From Bacteroides uniformis (GTDB taxonomy: Bacteria > Bacteroidota > Bacteroidia > Bacteroidales > Bacteroidaceae), in NCBI RefSeq assembly GCF_025147485.1, contig NZ_CP102263.1, positions 1,501,501-1,565,500 on the forward strand: a stretch of DNA of 64,000 bases, read 5' to 3'. The notes under the pieces are model-generated. The model was not told the DNA's origin. It did not search any database and saw nothing but the letters and a program-made list of their open reading frames with translations. Shown in pieces: positions 8,235 through 17,772 of the stretch. A program made the position numbers and the translations under genes. Each line of letters begins with the position of its first letter. The first letter of the stretch is position 1.

Positions 8235-10049
8235 TTATTTTGAGGTGCCGCCTATCTTCGCTTTTGAGCAAAGATAATCAAAATGTATCATCTGGTCGGA
8301 AATATCGTATGCTTTTTTAGCGAACTCGGCTTCTGCCGGGGTGGGCTCTTCACCTACCACCTCCATTTGGGGGCTGATGGCGAATCCTTTCTTGCATGGG
8401 TCGAGGATGCTTTGGCCCAATCCGCTCCAGTAGTAATCATCCAGTTGGAGCAGGTTCAGTAAGGTGGGGTACATGTCGATTTGTCCCATCACTTTATCAT
8501 AACGCATGCCTACCGGAGAGTTCACTATGATGAAAGGGGTGAATGTCTTGTCGGATACGATACCCTTGCCACCGGGGGCGTTACACAATTCTTCACGGTA
8601 GGTAGCCAGTCCTTCGTGGTCACCGGTGATGACGATAAGGGTCTCGTCGTATTGTGGGAGTGTTTTCAAGTACTCCACGAATTTTCCTATCGCCTTGTCC
8701 GTATAGCGTGCAGTGGTCATATAGTCATTCATTTTCTGTGGAATGGCCGGAGAGAAATGAATCTCTTTCAATTCTTCAGGCAATTTGAAGGGAGCATGGC
8801 CGGAGTAGGTCACCAGCTGCATGTAAACATTCTCCCCCTTCTTCCAGATTTCCCCCTTCTCTATTTTTTGGCTGCATTGCGCCAGGAAGGAGCCGTCTCC
8901 GGTACGTTTGTGCGTGCCAAAGGCCTCTGTCAGTTCAAAGTCATGATAAGCAATGATGGTGTCGGTCCCGAAACTGTAGGCTATGACGCCTTGGTTCCAG
9001 GTCGATACTTTATCAATGGTCAGGAGGTAGTTGCGCGAGTTCTTCTGCTGATGCATGGCTTTTTGCAGGGTTCCGTAGGTGTGGTCAGGATATTGGCTGC
9101 TGTATGTGCCGCTGTTGATAGGCAGCATACCGGCGCAAAGCAACAGCTGTGCATCAATGGAACGTCCTCCTTTCACTTGCGTCAGTACGTGGGGAGCGTA
9201 TAAGGTGGTGGAGTCTTGCAGCAGTTTGTTGAGATATGGAGTAATCTCTTGCCTTTCCACTTCCCTTTCGAGTACCCAGCTTTCCAAAGATTCTGCCAGG
9301 ATGACGATGCAGTTGTTGCGGATTCCGATACGTCCGGCCAAAGGGTGATGTCCGGGTTTCTGGCTCAGCCACTCCTTTATCTCTTGCTGTATCTGTGGGG
9401 TGGCCTCCTGCTTCTGGTTGATGAGGTCATAGCATAGGCTTCCGAAGACGGTATACATGGAAGTGGTGCTTGCACACAGATAGGCTTTCTGGCGGACGGT
9501 GTTGTATGCTTCCTTGAATCCTCCTTTGGCCAGGGTGGTGATGGCAAACAGCAGGATACCGATTCCCAAAGCTCCTCCGTAATACTTGTATGATGTTCTT
9601 CCGGCGGTATTTCTTTTGTAATGCCAATAAAGGGGGATACTGGCAATGGTAGATAGAGGGAAGAAGATGTCGTACCAGCGGAAGGAGTCGTAAACGCTTC
9701 CGGTGAAATCGGCGAGGTTTCCAGAAAGTCCATAGCTGTTAAGTGGGATGGCAGTATAGTAGGTGCGGAAATACATTAGGTTGACAATCAGTAGTATATC
9801 CAGTAAAAGCATGATGACTATCTCTGTTTTCCAGAGCCGGAAGAACTTATAGGGGACGAGAAGTACGAGGGTGGCTATTATTTTGGTCGCATAAAATTCG
9901 ATGGTAGAGAATGAAGCGAATGTAGTGGGGATGCTCCAGATGAAATCGAATAGCAGGAATTTGAAAAAAATGGTGATTCCGAACAAAAGAGTCACTTTAT
10001 CTGTTGCCCCTTGTTGGCTGTTGGAGCAATGAAAAAGATTTCTTCTCAT
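8235..10049 (-). CDS. LtaS-like membrane sulfatase/phosphotransferase
   Basis: Inner-membrane protein of the alkaline-phosphatase/sulfatase superfamily, 604 residues. About five transmembrane helices fill the first 180 residues, followed by a large periplasmic catalytic domain. Metal ligands are recognisable: glutamate in VILAESLES, and ITGDHEGL. In the GGRSIDAQ segment a serine sits where LtaS enzymes have the nucleophilic threonine. Relatives transfer glycerol phosphate or phosphoethanolamine from lipids to surface glycans or lipid A. The next gene across the divergent gap is a CDP-glycerol-type transferase, so glycerol-phosphate chemistry is attractive but unproven. A phosphoethanolamine transferase is the main alternative. 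Confidence 0.8.
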   Translation of the reverse strand: MRRNLFHCSNSQQGATDKVTLLFGITIFFKFLLFDFIWSIPTTFASFSTIEFYATKIIATLVLLVPYKFFRLWKTEIVIMLLLDILLIVNLMYFRTYYTAIPLNSYGLSGNLADFTGSVYDSFRWYDIFFPLSTIASIPLYWHYKRNTAGRTSYKYYGGALGIGILLFAITTLAKGGFKEAYNTVRQKAYLCASTTSMYTVFGSLCYDLINQKQEATPQIQQEIKEWLSQKPGHHPLAGRIGIRNNCIVILAESLESWVLEREVERQEITPYLNKLLQDSTTLYAPHVLTQVKGGRSIDAQLLLCAGMLPINSGTYSSQYPDHTYGTLQKAMHQQKNSRNYLLTIDKVSTWNQGVIAYSFGTDTIIAYHDFELTEAFGTHKRTGDGSFLAQCSQKIEKGEIWKKGENVYMQLVTYSGHAPFKLPEELKEIHFSPAIPQKMNDYMTTARYTDKAIGKFVEYLKTLPQYDETLIVITGDHEGLATYREELCNAPGGKGIVSDKTFTPFIIVNSPVGMRYDKVMGQIDMYPTLLNLLQLDDYYWSGLGQSILDPCKKGFAISPQMEVVGEEPTPAEAEFAKKAYDISDQMIHFDYLCSKAKIGGTSK

Positions 10050-10077
10050 AAAATAGTATTTTTAAAATATTGGGGTG

Positions 10078-10085
10078 CAAAGATA
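10078..10085 (-). promoter_or_regulatory. -7 element for the LtaS-like gene
   Basis: The minus strand reads TATCTTTG (then C), 29 bases before the ATG at 10049. No TTTG is seen at the standard distance. The remaining 225 bases up to 10310 are AT-rich and show no clear hairpin. Confidence 0.45.
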
Positions 10086-10310
10086 GATATTTTAGAGAAG
10101 AAAAAGCTTCATAAACAGCAACTTTTGGAGAAAAGTTGATAAAAGTCATTTTTTTTTCTGGATTGATGCAGTATATGCAGAATTCTTGTATTTACTTTGC
10201 AGACGTTTAAAGCAAAGAAAGCAAAACTGTTACAAACTAAGGGCTGGATTTTATTGTTCTATTGGTAATTTGAGGTGGCGATTGTGTCGTTGCCGTGATA
10301 TTTTGAGTGT

Positions 10311-11375
10311 ATGAAGAAGCATTATTTATTTTTCGTTTCGGTAGCCTATTCCTATCCTATACTTCGCCCGCTTCAGGACGAAATCAGGCGTAGAGGGGAT
10401 GAGGTCGCATGGTTTGTTGAACCAGACTGCCCGGTTCTGTTGGATCAAGATGAGAGGTGGCTTCAATCTGTTCAGGAAGTGATGGATTATCAGCCTATTG
10501 CCGTGTTTGCGCCGGGCAACTATATTTATGATTTCTTCCCGGGAGTGAAAGTTTCCCTTTTTCATGGCTACCCCATCAATAAGCGTGGCGATGAAAAGGA
10601 CGACCATTTTTCTGTCCGCGGATGGTTCGATGTCTATTGCACGCAAGGAGAAACGAGCACTCTTCCTTTCAAGGAGCTTGAGAGGAAATACGGCTTCTTT
10701 AAGGTATACGAAACTGGCTGGTGCAAGGCGGATACTTTCGTGAAGGAACGTGCACATACTCCTCATAATGCACGTCCGGTAGTTTTGTACTCTTCTACGT
10801 TTACAAAAAATATAACTTCTGCTCCTCATCTGTTTGATACCATCAAGAGACTGGTGCGCGAGAAGAACTGGGATTGGATTATTTCGTTCCATCCGAAATT
10901 CTCGGATATGGAAGTCCTCAAGAAATACAAGGAACTGGCCGCTTCCTGTCCCAACATTACTTTCCACGAGGGTGGACTTGTTGATGCCAAGCTGCTAAAC
11001 AGTGCAGATGTGTTGTTGTCCGATGCTTCGTCTGTGATTGTTGAGGCGATGATGTTGGACAAGCCGGTTGTGACCTATTGTAACACCATGCCAGGGGATC
11101 ATTTGCTGAATGTCACTGAGACGGATGCTGTAGAAGGAGCTATTGAAAAGGCCATTTCCCGTCCGGCAGAACTGATGGAGCGGATGCGTGCTTATGTGCA
11201 CAAGCATGAAGCCCATCTGGACGGTGAGTCCTCTTCACGGGTACTGGATGCCGTAAACAACTACATCTGGTATTTTCAGGGTAAGACCAGAACCAAGCCC
11301 TGGAATCTGGTGCGTAAGTTTAAATTGCGATGGCGGGTGGGCTATCCGTTGATGGCCACTTTGCGGTTGTGGTAA
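10311..11375 (+). CDS. CDP-glycerol glycerophosphotransferase family protein
   Basis: A 354-residue TagB/TagF-type GT-B protein. VSLFHGYPINKRG and LLNSADVLLSDASSVIVEAMMLDKPVVTY are the conserved donor-domain motifs of this family, which transfers glycerol- or ribitol-phosphate from CDP carriers. There is no signal peptide. It is the first gene of a nine-gene same-strand glycan operon, with the next gene 12 bases on. In a Gram-negative LPS locus it may add a polyol phosphate to the outer glycan. A second possibility is that the fold is used for an ordinary glycosyl transfer. Confidence 0.8.
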   Translation: MKKHYLFFVSVAYSYPILRPLQDEIRRRGDEVAWFVEPDCPVLLDQDERWLQSVQEVMDYQPIAVFAPGNYIYDFFPGVKVSLFHGYPINKRGDEKDDHFSVRGWFDVYCTQGETSTLPFKELERKYGFFKVYETGWCKADTFVKERAHTPHNARPVVLYSSTFTKNITSAPHLFDTIKRLVREKNWDWIISFHPKFSDMEVLKKYKELAASCPNITFHEGGLVDAKLLNSADVLLSDASSVIVEAMMLDKPVVTYCNTMPGDHLLNVTETDAVEGAIEKAISRPAELMERMRAYVHKHEAHLDGESSSRVLDAVNNYIWYFQGKTRTKPWNLVRKFKLRWRVGYPLMATLRLW

Positions 11376-11387
11376 TTGTCATAGCTT

Positions 11388-12398
11388 ATGGAGAACACTG
11401 AGACACTACCTCTGATAAGTATTATTGTACCGGTCTATAATGTAAAGAATTACTTGGAGAAATGCCTGCAATCCATTTGCGGGCAGACTTATAAGAATCT
11501 GGAAATAATATTGATTGACGACGGCTCTTCCGATGGTTCGGGAGAGCTTTGTGATTTATTTGCCCAAAGGGATGGGCGGATAAAGGTTATCCACCAGACG
11601 AATGCAGGTCAGAGTGCAGCCAGAAACAGAGGTTTGGCGGTAGCTCAAGGTGAACTCCTTGGTTTCGTGGATAGCGACGACTGGATTGAACCGGATATGT
11701 ACGAATTCTTGTATCACTTACTGAAAGAGAATGGGGCGGATATATCCATTTGCTCGCATTATATAGAAACTGCCGTAAAGACCAGAGTGAAGCACTCTTC
11801 TGGGCAATTCTCCAGCTTTTCTCGTGAAGAAGCTATCCGAACATTGGTAGAAGATAAGCGTATAAGAAATTATATGTGGGATAAGTTGTATAAGCGTCAA
11901 TTATTTGCTGGAATATATTTTCCGGTAAATAGAGTTTTTGAAGATATTGCAGTTTCTTATCAGATATTTTATAAAACGCAGAAAGTCGTTATGCAAGACT
12001 GTCCTAAATATCATTATTTGAAACGTGAAGGAAGTACTACTCAAGGTAAATTGTATAATTACGAAAAGGAATATCTGCTCTTTCAAACTGTCTATGAACA
12101 AGTGAAATTTGTGCGAGAAAAAGAAATATGGGATAAAGCTCCTTATTGTGTACATGAACGGGGAATTCATTTGATTGACCATTTGATGATGCTTCCTCAA
12201 TCTTCTTTGATAGATGATGTTATCAATGATGTATTAGCCAGAATGCAGGAGTTTGATAATGTGTCGTGGCCGCAATTGGATGTTATGCATATATTTAAGC
12301 GCCGTATGATGTATTGTCATCTAAAGGTTTATAGATGTATTTACCGTTTAGTGAGGACATTCTTCAAATCTAAACGGTATAAATTCCAAACATTATAA
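11388..12398 (+). CDS. Glycosyltransferase family 2
   Basis: A 336-residue GT-A transferase. ISIIVPVYNVKNYLEKCLQS, IDDGSSDGSGELCD and GFVDSDDWIEPDMYEFL (the DxD region) lie in the first 110 residues. The C-terminal part is basic and unusually rich in K and Y. The first third of the gene is moderately GC, and from about 11,880 on it turns clearly AT-rich like the following genes, a possible recombination boundary. Same strand and short gaps place it second in the operon. Sugar unknown. Confidence 0.87.
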   Translation: MENTETLPLISIIVPVYNVKNYLEKCLQSICGQTYKNLEIILIDDGSSDGSGELCDLFAQRDGRIKVIHQTNAGQSAARNRGLAVAQGELLGFVDSDDWIEPDMYEFLYHLLKENGADISICSHYIETAVKTRVKHSSGQFSSFSREEAIRTLVEDKRIRNYMWDKLYKRQLFAGIYFPVNRVFEDIAVSYQIFYKTQKVVMQDCPKYHYLKREGSTTQGKLYNYEKEYLLFQTVYEQVKFVREKEIWDKAPYCVHERGIHLIDHLMMLPQSSLIDDVINDVLARMQEFDNVSWPQLDVMHIFKRRMMYCHLKVYRCIYRLVRTFFKSKRYKFQTL

Positions 12399-12417
12399 CT
12401 TTAATTGAATCTCAATA

Positions 12418-13494
12418 ATGAATAAAGCAAGGGTTATAGCTTTTTATCTACCTCAATTTCATCCAATACCAGAAAACGACAGATGGTGGATGAAAGGTTT
12501 TACGGAATGGACTAATGTAGGAAAAGCACGTCCATTGTTTCCAGGACATTATCAGCCTAAGGTGCCGGCAGATTTGGGATATTATGATTTGCGAGTGCCG
12601 GAAACACGTAAGGCGCAAGCTGACATGGCAAAAGAATATGGTATCGAAGGCTTTTGTTACTGGCATTATTGGTTTGGAAATGGAAAGAGACTCTTAGAGC
12701 GCCCGTTTAATGAAGTATTGTCTTCTGATGAACCGGATTTTCCTTTTTGTCTGGCTTGGGCTAATGAGTCATGGAGGGGCTTTTATCACGGCATAAAGAG
12801 CAAAGATACTTTGATAAATCAGCTTTATCCGGGAGAACAAGATTATATAGCTCATTTCCACGAGGTATTACCTGCTTTTAAAGACCATCGCTATATTACA
12901 GTGGATGAGAAACCGTTGTTTATGGTTTATCATCCTTTGGATCATCCGGAGATGAAAGAGTTCATTGAACTCTGGCGTACTTTAGCTGTGCAGAATGGCT
13001 TGAAGGGGGTTTATTTCATAGGACAAACCTATCATTTGAAAGAAGAAAAAGAGAGACTTATGAAAATGGGGTTTGATGCTATTAATGTTGTACGCTTGTT
13101 TGACTTTGAGAAGAAAGCTGCTCTGACTTATAAATATGCGAAATGGAAACATAAAATATTTCGTATTCCTAAGGTTGTGGAGTATAAGAAGGCCAGTTCT
13201 TTCTTTGTGGGTGATGAAGAATATGAAGAGAATATTATACCTACCATTATTCCTAACTGGGATCATTCTCCACGTTCCCGTGGTAAATCGTTGGTCTTGA
13301 ATCACGCTGAACCTTCTTATTTTGCCCGACATATGAAAGAAGCGATAAAGCGTATTGAGAATAAGCCTTTAGACCATCGGCTTGCATTTGTAAAATCATG
13401 GAATGAATGGGCTGAAGGGAACTATCTGGAACCGGATTTACATTATGGAAAACGTTATCTGGAAGTGATAAAAAAGAATGTTGTAGAGGGATGA
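12418..13494 (+). CDS. WbsX-type GH99-like glycan biosynthesis protein
   Basis: A 358-residue protein of the WbsX/GH99-like family found in O-antigen and capsule clusters. Typical features are VIAFYLPQFHPIPEND with WWMKGFTEWTNV at the N terminus, GFCYWHYWFGNGKRLLERP in the middle, and AFVKSWNEWAEGNYLEPD near the C terminus. The family has a TIM-barrel glycosidase-like fold but is encoded in biosynthetic clusters, and its role is poorly understood. There is no signal peptide, so it should act in the cytoplasm. Its stop overlaps the next GT2 start by 4 bases. Confidence 0.85.
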   Translation: MNKARVIAFYLPQFHPIPENDRWWMKGFTEWTNVGKARPLFPGHYQPKVPADLGYYDLRVPETRKAQADMAKEYGIEGFCYWHYWFGNGKRLLERPFNEVLSSDEPDFPFCLAWANESWRGFYHGIKSKDTLINQLYPGEQDYIAHFHEVLPAFKDHRYITVDEKPLFMVYHPLDHPEMKEFIELWRTLAVQNGLKGVYFIGQTYHLKEEKERLMKMGFDAINVVRLFDFEKKAALTYKYAKWKHKIFRIPKVVEYKKASSFFVGDEEYEENIIPTIIPNWDHSPRSRGKSLVLNHAEPSYFARHMKEAIKRIENKPLDHRLAFVKSWNEWAEGNYLEPDLHYGKRYLEVIKKNVVEG

Positions 13495-14435
13495 TTTCTA
13501 TGGAAGAAAAGATAGCAATTGTTATTCCGGCATATAAGTGCCGCTTCCTCCGACAGACATTGGATTCTATTGTCGTACAGACTTGTCGGAGTTTTACTGT
13601 TTACATAGGTGATGATGCAAGTCCTCAGAATCTGAAGGAAATTGTTTCTGATTATGCGGATAAAATGAATATTGTCTATCGACGTTTTGATACTAATCTG
13701 GGTGGAGTGGATTTGCCGGGGCATTGGGACCGTTGTATAGCACTTGCAAAAGAACCGGTTGTTTGGTTCTTTTCAGATGATGATTTGATGCCGCAGGACG
13801 GGGTAGAGCGTATTATAAAAGCATTAGAATGCTATGGTACGAGGCATGGGATGTTCCGTTTTCCCCTTGCTGTGATAGATGAAAATGGCAAGATAATACA
13901 TAAAAATCCTTCATTGCAGGAATATCCGGTTTCGGGCTATCAGTTTTTGTTGGATAAATTGGAAGGAAGAATTTATTCGGCTGCTTGTGAATATGTTTTT
14001 ACTCGTGATATATATGAACGGATAGGCGGTTTTGTGAAGTTTCCATTGGCGTGGTGTTCAGACGATGCAACGTGGACAAGCATAGGTGAAAATGCAGGTG
14101 GAATGATTCCTTTGCCGGGTAAGCCGGTTTGTTGGCGAAATGTGATGGGCGAGAATATAAGTTGTTCCTTCAATTATGATGAAGAGAAGATAGTAGCTAC
14201 AAGGCAATTTATAAAATGGGTTTCAGTTTTTTACTCGGACAGACTTCAAGATAGAAAACTACAGCATGCGATAAAGAAATATGCCCATACGATATTGCAT
14301 TATAGTTTGCAAGATCGTTATAAATTACATGATCTTATGGGTATTTGTCGTAGTTTATGGTATATTTGCCCTTCTGTATCATTAAGTGTGGCATTCCGCA
14401 TGTGTAAGTTGAAACTTAGAAATCGAAAGAGATAA
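13491..14435 (+). CDS. Glycosyltransferase family 2
   Basis: A 314-residue GT-A enzyme: IAIVIPAYKCRFLRQTLDS, YIGDDASPQNLKE and VVWFFSDDDLMPQDG (metal-binding aspartates). Two starts are possible, ATG 13491 (overlaps the previous stop) or ATG 13500; the motif spacing fits either. The final base overlaps the start of the next gene. It is AT-rich like its neighbours. It adds one residue to the surface glycan; donor and acceptor are not recognisable. Confidence 0.86.
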   Translation: MISMEEKIAIVIPAYKCRFLRQTLDSIVVQTCRSFTVYIGDDASPQNLKEIVSDYADKMNIVYRRFDTNLGGVDLPGHWDRCIALAKEPVVWFFSDDDLMPQDGVERIIKALECYGTRHGMFRFPLAVIDENGKIIHKNPSLQEYPVSGYQFLLDKLEGRIYSAACEYVFTRDIYERIGGFVKFPLAWCSDDATWTSIGENAGGMIPLPGKPVCWRNVMGENISCSFNYDEEKIVATRQFIKWVSVFYSDRLQDRKLQHAIKKYAHTILHYSLQDRYKLHDLMGICRSLWYICPSVSLSVAFRMCKLKLRNRKR

Positions 14436-15718
14436 TGAAGAAAATTCTTTTTATACTTCCTTGTGTGCCTTATCCGTTGACTGCTGGAGGTAATCAGGCC
14501 TTTTTCAATATGGTGGAATATATCCGGCACAAAATGTCTGTGTCTTTGTTGCTTTCTCCGGAAAATAAGGAGATGAATGATGTCGAAAGTTTAAGGGCTT
14601 TATGGACAAATGTTGATTTCTATCTTTTTAGGGAAGAAGATGCAGAACCTAAGACTCGTTGCCCCCGATATTACCGTTGGTTAAAAAAGATGTCTGAATC
14701 CATTTCCCGCAAGATGCAACGGCAACTGTATTCTTTTCAGCAAGAGCGTCCGTATAAGAATATGACGTTGAAGAATTCTTGTTTTAAACCTTTTCCCAAG
14801 GCATACGTAGAGTATGTGTCTGACATCTCACGTCGTGGATTTGATATTATTCAGGTTGAGTTCTATCCATTGATAACATTGGGGTATCTATTGCCAAAAG
14901 ATGTACAAACAGTGTTTGTGCATCATGAACTGAGGTATATACGTAATGAAAATGAAATGGAATGCCTTACTCATGTAACAGATGAAGACAAGATGCTCTA
15001 TGGCATTGCTAAGGATATGGAGAAAGCCGCTTTACGTCAATATAAGCATGTAATTGCATTGACGGATATTGACCGTTTATTGTTGGCAGACTTGGTTGGA
15101 CAAGAATGCAAAATTTATGTTTCTCCGGCAGTGGTACAGATAGAGTCTGCTTATGACAGAATTGTGAAGCCGGCCTCTGTTCGTCTGACATTTGTTGGAA
15201 GTGAAAATCATTACCCGAACCAGGATGCAGTAGATTGGTTTTGTCATGAAGTAGCCCCTTGTTTGCGTGTTCAGGGTTTTAAATTTGTTTTTCAAGTGAT
15301 TGGGACATGGAAGAGCCGTTACGTGAAAAGTCTTCAGGCAGTATGTCCGGAAATGGAGTTAGTGGGTTATGTGGAGGATTTGCGGGAATACTTGAATGGG
15401 AGTATCGTTCTGGTGCCAATTCGTATTGGTAGTGGTATGAGGATGAAAATATTGGATGCGGTTTCCTCTATGGCTTCTTTTGTAACTACGACAAAAGGAG
15501 TTGAGGGAATTGACCTACGTCACAATGAAGAGTGTTTGATTGCTGATAGCGCAACTGATTTTGCAGCAGCAGTCATTCGTTTGGAAGCGGATAAAAAATT
15601 GCAAGTCAGGCTGGCGACGCAAGCATTGAAGCGTTTGCGTGAACTTTATAATCCTCAGGAAATGTTGGAGAGAAGACTGGCTGTTTATGATGAGATATTG
15701 CAAAATAATACAAACTAA
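14435..15718 (+). CDS. Glycosyltransferase family 4
   Basis: A 427-residue GT-B transferase. The N-terminal domain begins ILFILPCVPYPLTAGGNQAFF, with the glycine-rich acceptor-side loop. The donor domain shows LTFVGSENHYPNQDAVDW, ELVGYVEDLREYLNGS and VPIRIGSGMRMKILDAVS, where the RIGSGMRMK segment corresponds to the family's donor-binding site. Start and previous stop share a base, so translation is probably coupled. Part of the glycan operon. Confidence 0.86.
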   Translation: MKKILFILPCVPYPLTAGGNQAFFNMVEYIRHKMSVSLLLSPENKEMNDVESLRALWTNVDFYLFREEDAEPKTRCPRYYRWLKKMSESISRKMQRQLYSFQQERPYKNMTLKNSCFKPFPKAYVEYVSDISRRGFDIIQVEFYPLITLGYLLPKDVQTVFVHHELRYIRNENEMECLTHVTDEDKMLYGIAKDMEKAALRQYKHVIALTDIDRLLLADLVGQECKIYVSPAVVQIESAYDRIVKPASVRLTFVGSENHYPNQDAVDWFCHEVAPCLRVQGFKFVFQVIGTWKSRYVKSLQAVCPEMELVGYVEDLREYLNGSIVLVPIRIGSGMRMKILDAVSSMASFVTTTKGVEGIDLRHNEECLIADSATDFAAAVIRLEADKKLQVRLATQALKRLRELYNPQEMLERRLAVYDEILQNNTN

Positions 15719-15730
15719 TAGCATCAGATT

Positions 15731-16606
15731 ATGCTTTCAATCATAATTTGTTCGGTATCTCCCGAACGTTTGGAGCAAGTAACCCGGAATATTCATGATA
15801 CTATTGGTGTTGATTATGAAATCATTGCTATTGATAATCGTGAAAAACAATGGCCGATAGCGCGTGCGTATAATGAGGGAGCTTCTCGGGCACATTATCC
15901 CTTTCTGTTTTTTGTCCATGAGGATGTAAAGTTTCATTCGGTAGGCTGGGGAAAGTGCATTGAGAAGAAACTTAAGGAACCGGATTGTGGGGTGATAGGT
16001 TTTGCCGGTAGTAAGGTGAAATTGAAATGCTATTCGGGATGGGGAGATGTGTATAAGTGGGATGTTATATTCTATTATCAGAGCGTTGGAACTGAAACCC
16101 AATTTCGTGTAGCATCGGTTACTATGGAGCATCCTTTTAAGGAAGTGCTGGTATTGGATGGCTTTGCCATGTTTGTGCGTAAGGATGTATGGGCTAAATA
16201 TCCTTTTGATGAGGAATTGTTGACGGGTTTCCATTGTTATGACTTGGATTTTACATTGCAAATAGCTGCGGATCGTTGTTATAAAAATTATGTATGTTGT
16301 TCTTCTGAGGTCTTGATAGAGCATTCTTCACAAGGGAATTTTAATCAAAGTTGGTATCAAGATACGATTAAAATGCACAAATTGAAGTGGAATAAGATGC
16401 TTCCAATGAAAATAGAGGGATTTGAATTGGGAGAAAAAGAAATGAGGAAGCAGGAAGAATATACCTTCAGTGTCTTTTTGCGTAAGTTATTGAAAGCGGG
16501 ATATCCTGAGGCGAAGGTGGTGCTGAAGGACTTTTTAGCTTACCCTTATTCATGGAAACATTTACAGCACTGTATTAAATATGTGTACAAATATCTTGTA
16601 AGCTAA
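15731..16606 (+). CDS. GT2-like glycosyltransferase
   Basis: A 291-residue protein related to GT-A transferases. It lacks the usual IVxPxYN start and instead begins LSIIICSVSPERLEQVTRN, followed by YEIIAIDNREKQWPIARAYNEGASRA and FLFFVHEDVKFHSVGW, where HED replaces the normal DxD. This version is common in Bacteroides glycan clusters. A conserved FHCYDLDFTLQIA segment lies near residue 175. Function within the glycan pathway is assigned by family and context only. Confidence 0.75.
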   Translation: MLSIIICSVSPERLEQVTRNIHDTIGVDYEIIAIDNREKQWPIARAYNEGASRAHYPFLFFVHEDVKFHSVGWGKCIEKKLKEPDCGVIGFAGSKVKLKCYSGWGDVYKWDVIFYYQSVGTETQFRVASVTMEHPFKEVLVLDGFAMFVRKDVWAKYPFDEELLTGFHCYDLDFTLQIAADRCYKNYVCCSSEVLIEHSSQGNFNQSWYQDTIKMHKLKWNKMLPMKIEGFELGEKEMRKQEEYTFSVFLRKLLKAGYPEAKVVLKDFLAYPYSWKHLQHCIKYVYKYLVS

Positions 16607-16617
16607 TTGTGGTTGCT

Positions 16618-17757
16618 ATGAAATTGGTTTTTTTATCACATGTTAGTGATTGTGCCGGAGGAGCACAAAGATGTTTATTGGATCTATTGCGGGGGCTTAA
16701 GCATATTCACCCTGATTGGCAACTCTATATGGTTCTTCCTGGTCCGGGAGATTTGCTTGATGCCTGCTCCCCTTATATTGATGGCTATAGGTTCTTACAA
16801 ATGGAATGGTGGCTTGTAGGTAAGGACATGGATATCGGCACGAGAGAGAAGCTTTCTTATATTCGTAAACTATCGAAGTATTCCATTAAATTAACCCGTT
16901 ACTTGAGAAGGATAAAGCCGGACTATGGAATGACAAATACTGTGGTTTTTCCTCATTTGGCAATATCATGTAAGATGTTAGGGATAAAGCACTGTTGGTT
17001 TATCCATGAGATACCTGATGTGACTTGGCTGAATCTTAATCCTGTTTTTGAATTTCGTTTTATCTTTAGAGCGATTGATAAATTATCAAATAAGATATTG
17101 GTAACTTCCAGATATGCAGAGTTTCATTATCAAAAGGTGATGACAAGCGCAAAAATAAGCAGCATCACCCAAGCTGTAGAATTGCCGATGACGGTTGGAG
17201 TGGATGTGAAATGTGATAGACATACGCGGTATACTATCTTGTTGGTCGGCGCTTTTGACTCTAATAAGGGACAGATGGAACTTTTGCAGGCGGTAAAGAG
17301 AATAGTGGCTGAAGGGAAGGATATTCTTTGTTATCTGGTTGGCCCGGATGTTGGCTTTATGCCCAAATGCCAAAAATATATTCAAGATAATGGTCTGGAT
17401 AACAATGTAAAAATTGTCTCTTACACGCAACAGGTGGTTTCTTATTATGCTTTGGCTGACGTTGTGTTGGTTTGTTCCACTTTTGAAACTTTTGGTAGGG
17501 TTGCTGTAGAAGCTCAGAAATGCGGGTTGCCATTAATCCTTTCTGATGTGGGGGCAAATCCGGAACGCATTGAGGATGGAGTGAATGGGCTCCTTTACCA
17601 GAAAGGAAATATTGCGGAATTAGCAGAAAAGATAGAAATATTGCGGGATGAAAACGTTAGAAAAATGCTCTCCAAAAACATCGATTCCATTGCAATAGAG
17701 GAAAAGTATGGTATTGATAACTTTGCATCAAGTTTCTGTACTTTGTTGGGCTTGTAG
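16618..17757 (+). CDS. Glycosyltransferase family 4
   Basis: A 379-residue GT-B enzyme. LVFLSHVSDCAGGAQRCLLDLL opens the acceptor domain. The donor domain carries ILLVGAFDSNKGQMELLQAV and VLVCSTFETFGRVAVEAQKCGLPLILSDVG, the E-x7-E signature of retaining GT4 transferases. A GTG three codons upstream (16609) is in frame, but the ATG at 16618 starts directly before the conserved first strand. It lies within the glycan operon, 11 bases after the preceding gene. Confidence 0.87.
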   Translation: MKLVFLSHVSDCAGGAQRCLLDLLRGLKHIHPDWQLYMVLPGPGDLLDACSPYIDGYRFLQMEWWLVGKDMDIGTREKLSYIRKLSKYSIKLTRYLRRIKPDYGMTNTVVFPHLAISCKMLGIKHCWFIHEIPDVTWLNLNPVFEFRFIFRAIDKLSNKILVTSRYAEFHYQKVMTSAKISSITQAVELPMTVGVDVKCDRHTRYTILLVGAFDSNKGQMELLQAVKRIVAEGKDILCYLVGPDVGFMPKCQKYIQDNGLDNNVKIVSYTQQVVSYYALADVVLVCSTFETFGRVAVEAQKCGLPLILSDVGANPERIEDGVNGLLYQKGNIAELAEKIEILRDENVRKMLSKNIDSIAIEEKYGIDNFASSFCTLLGL

Positions 17758-17772
17758 AATGTAATTGTAAAT

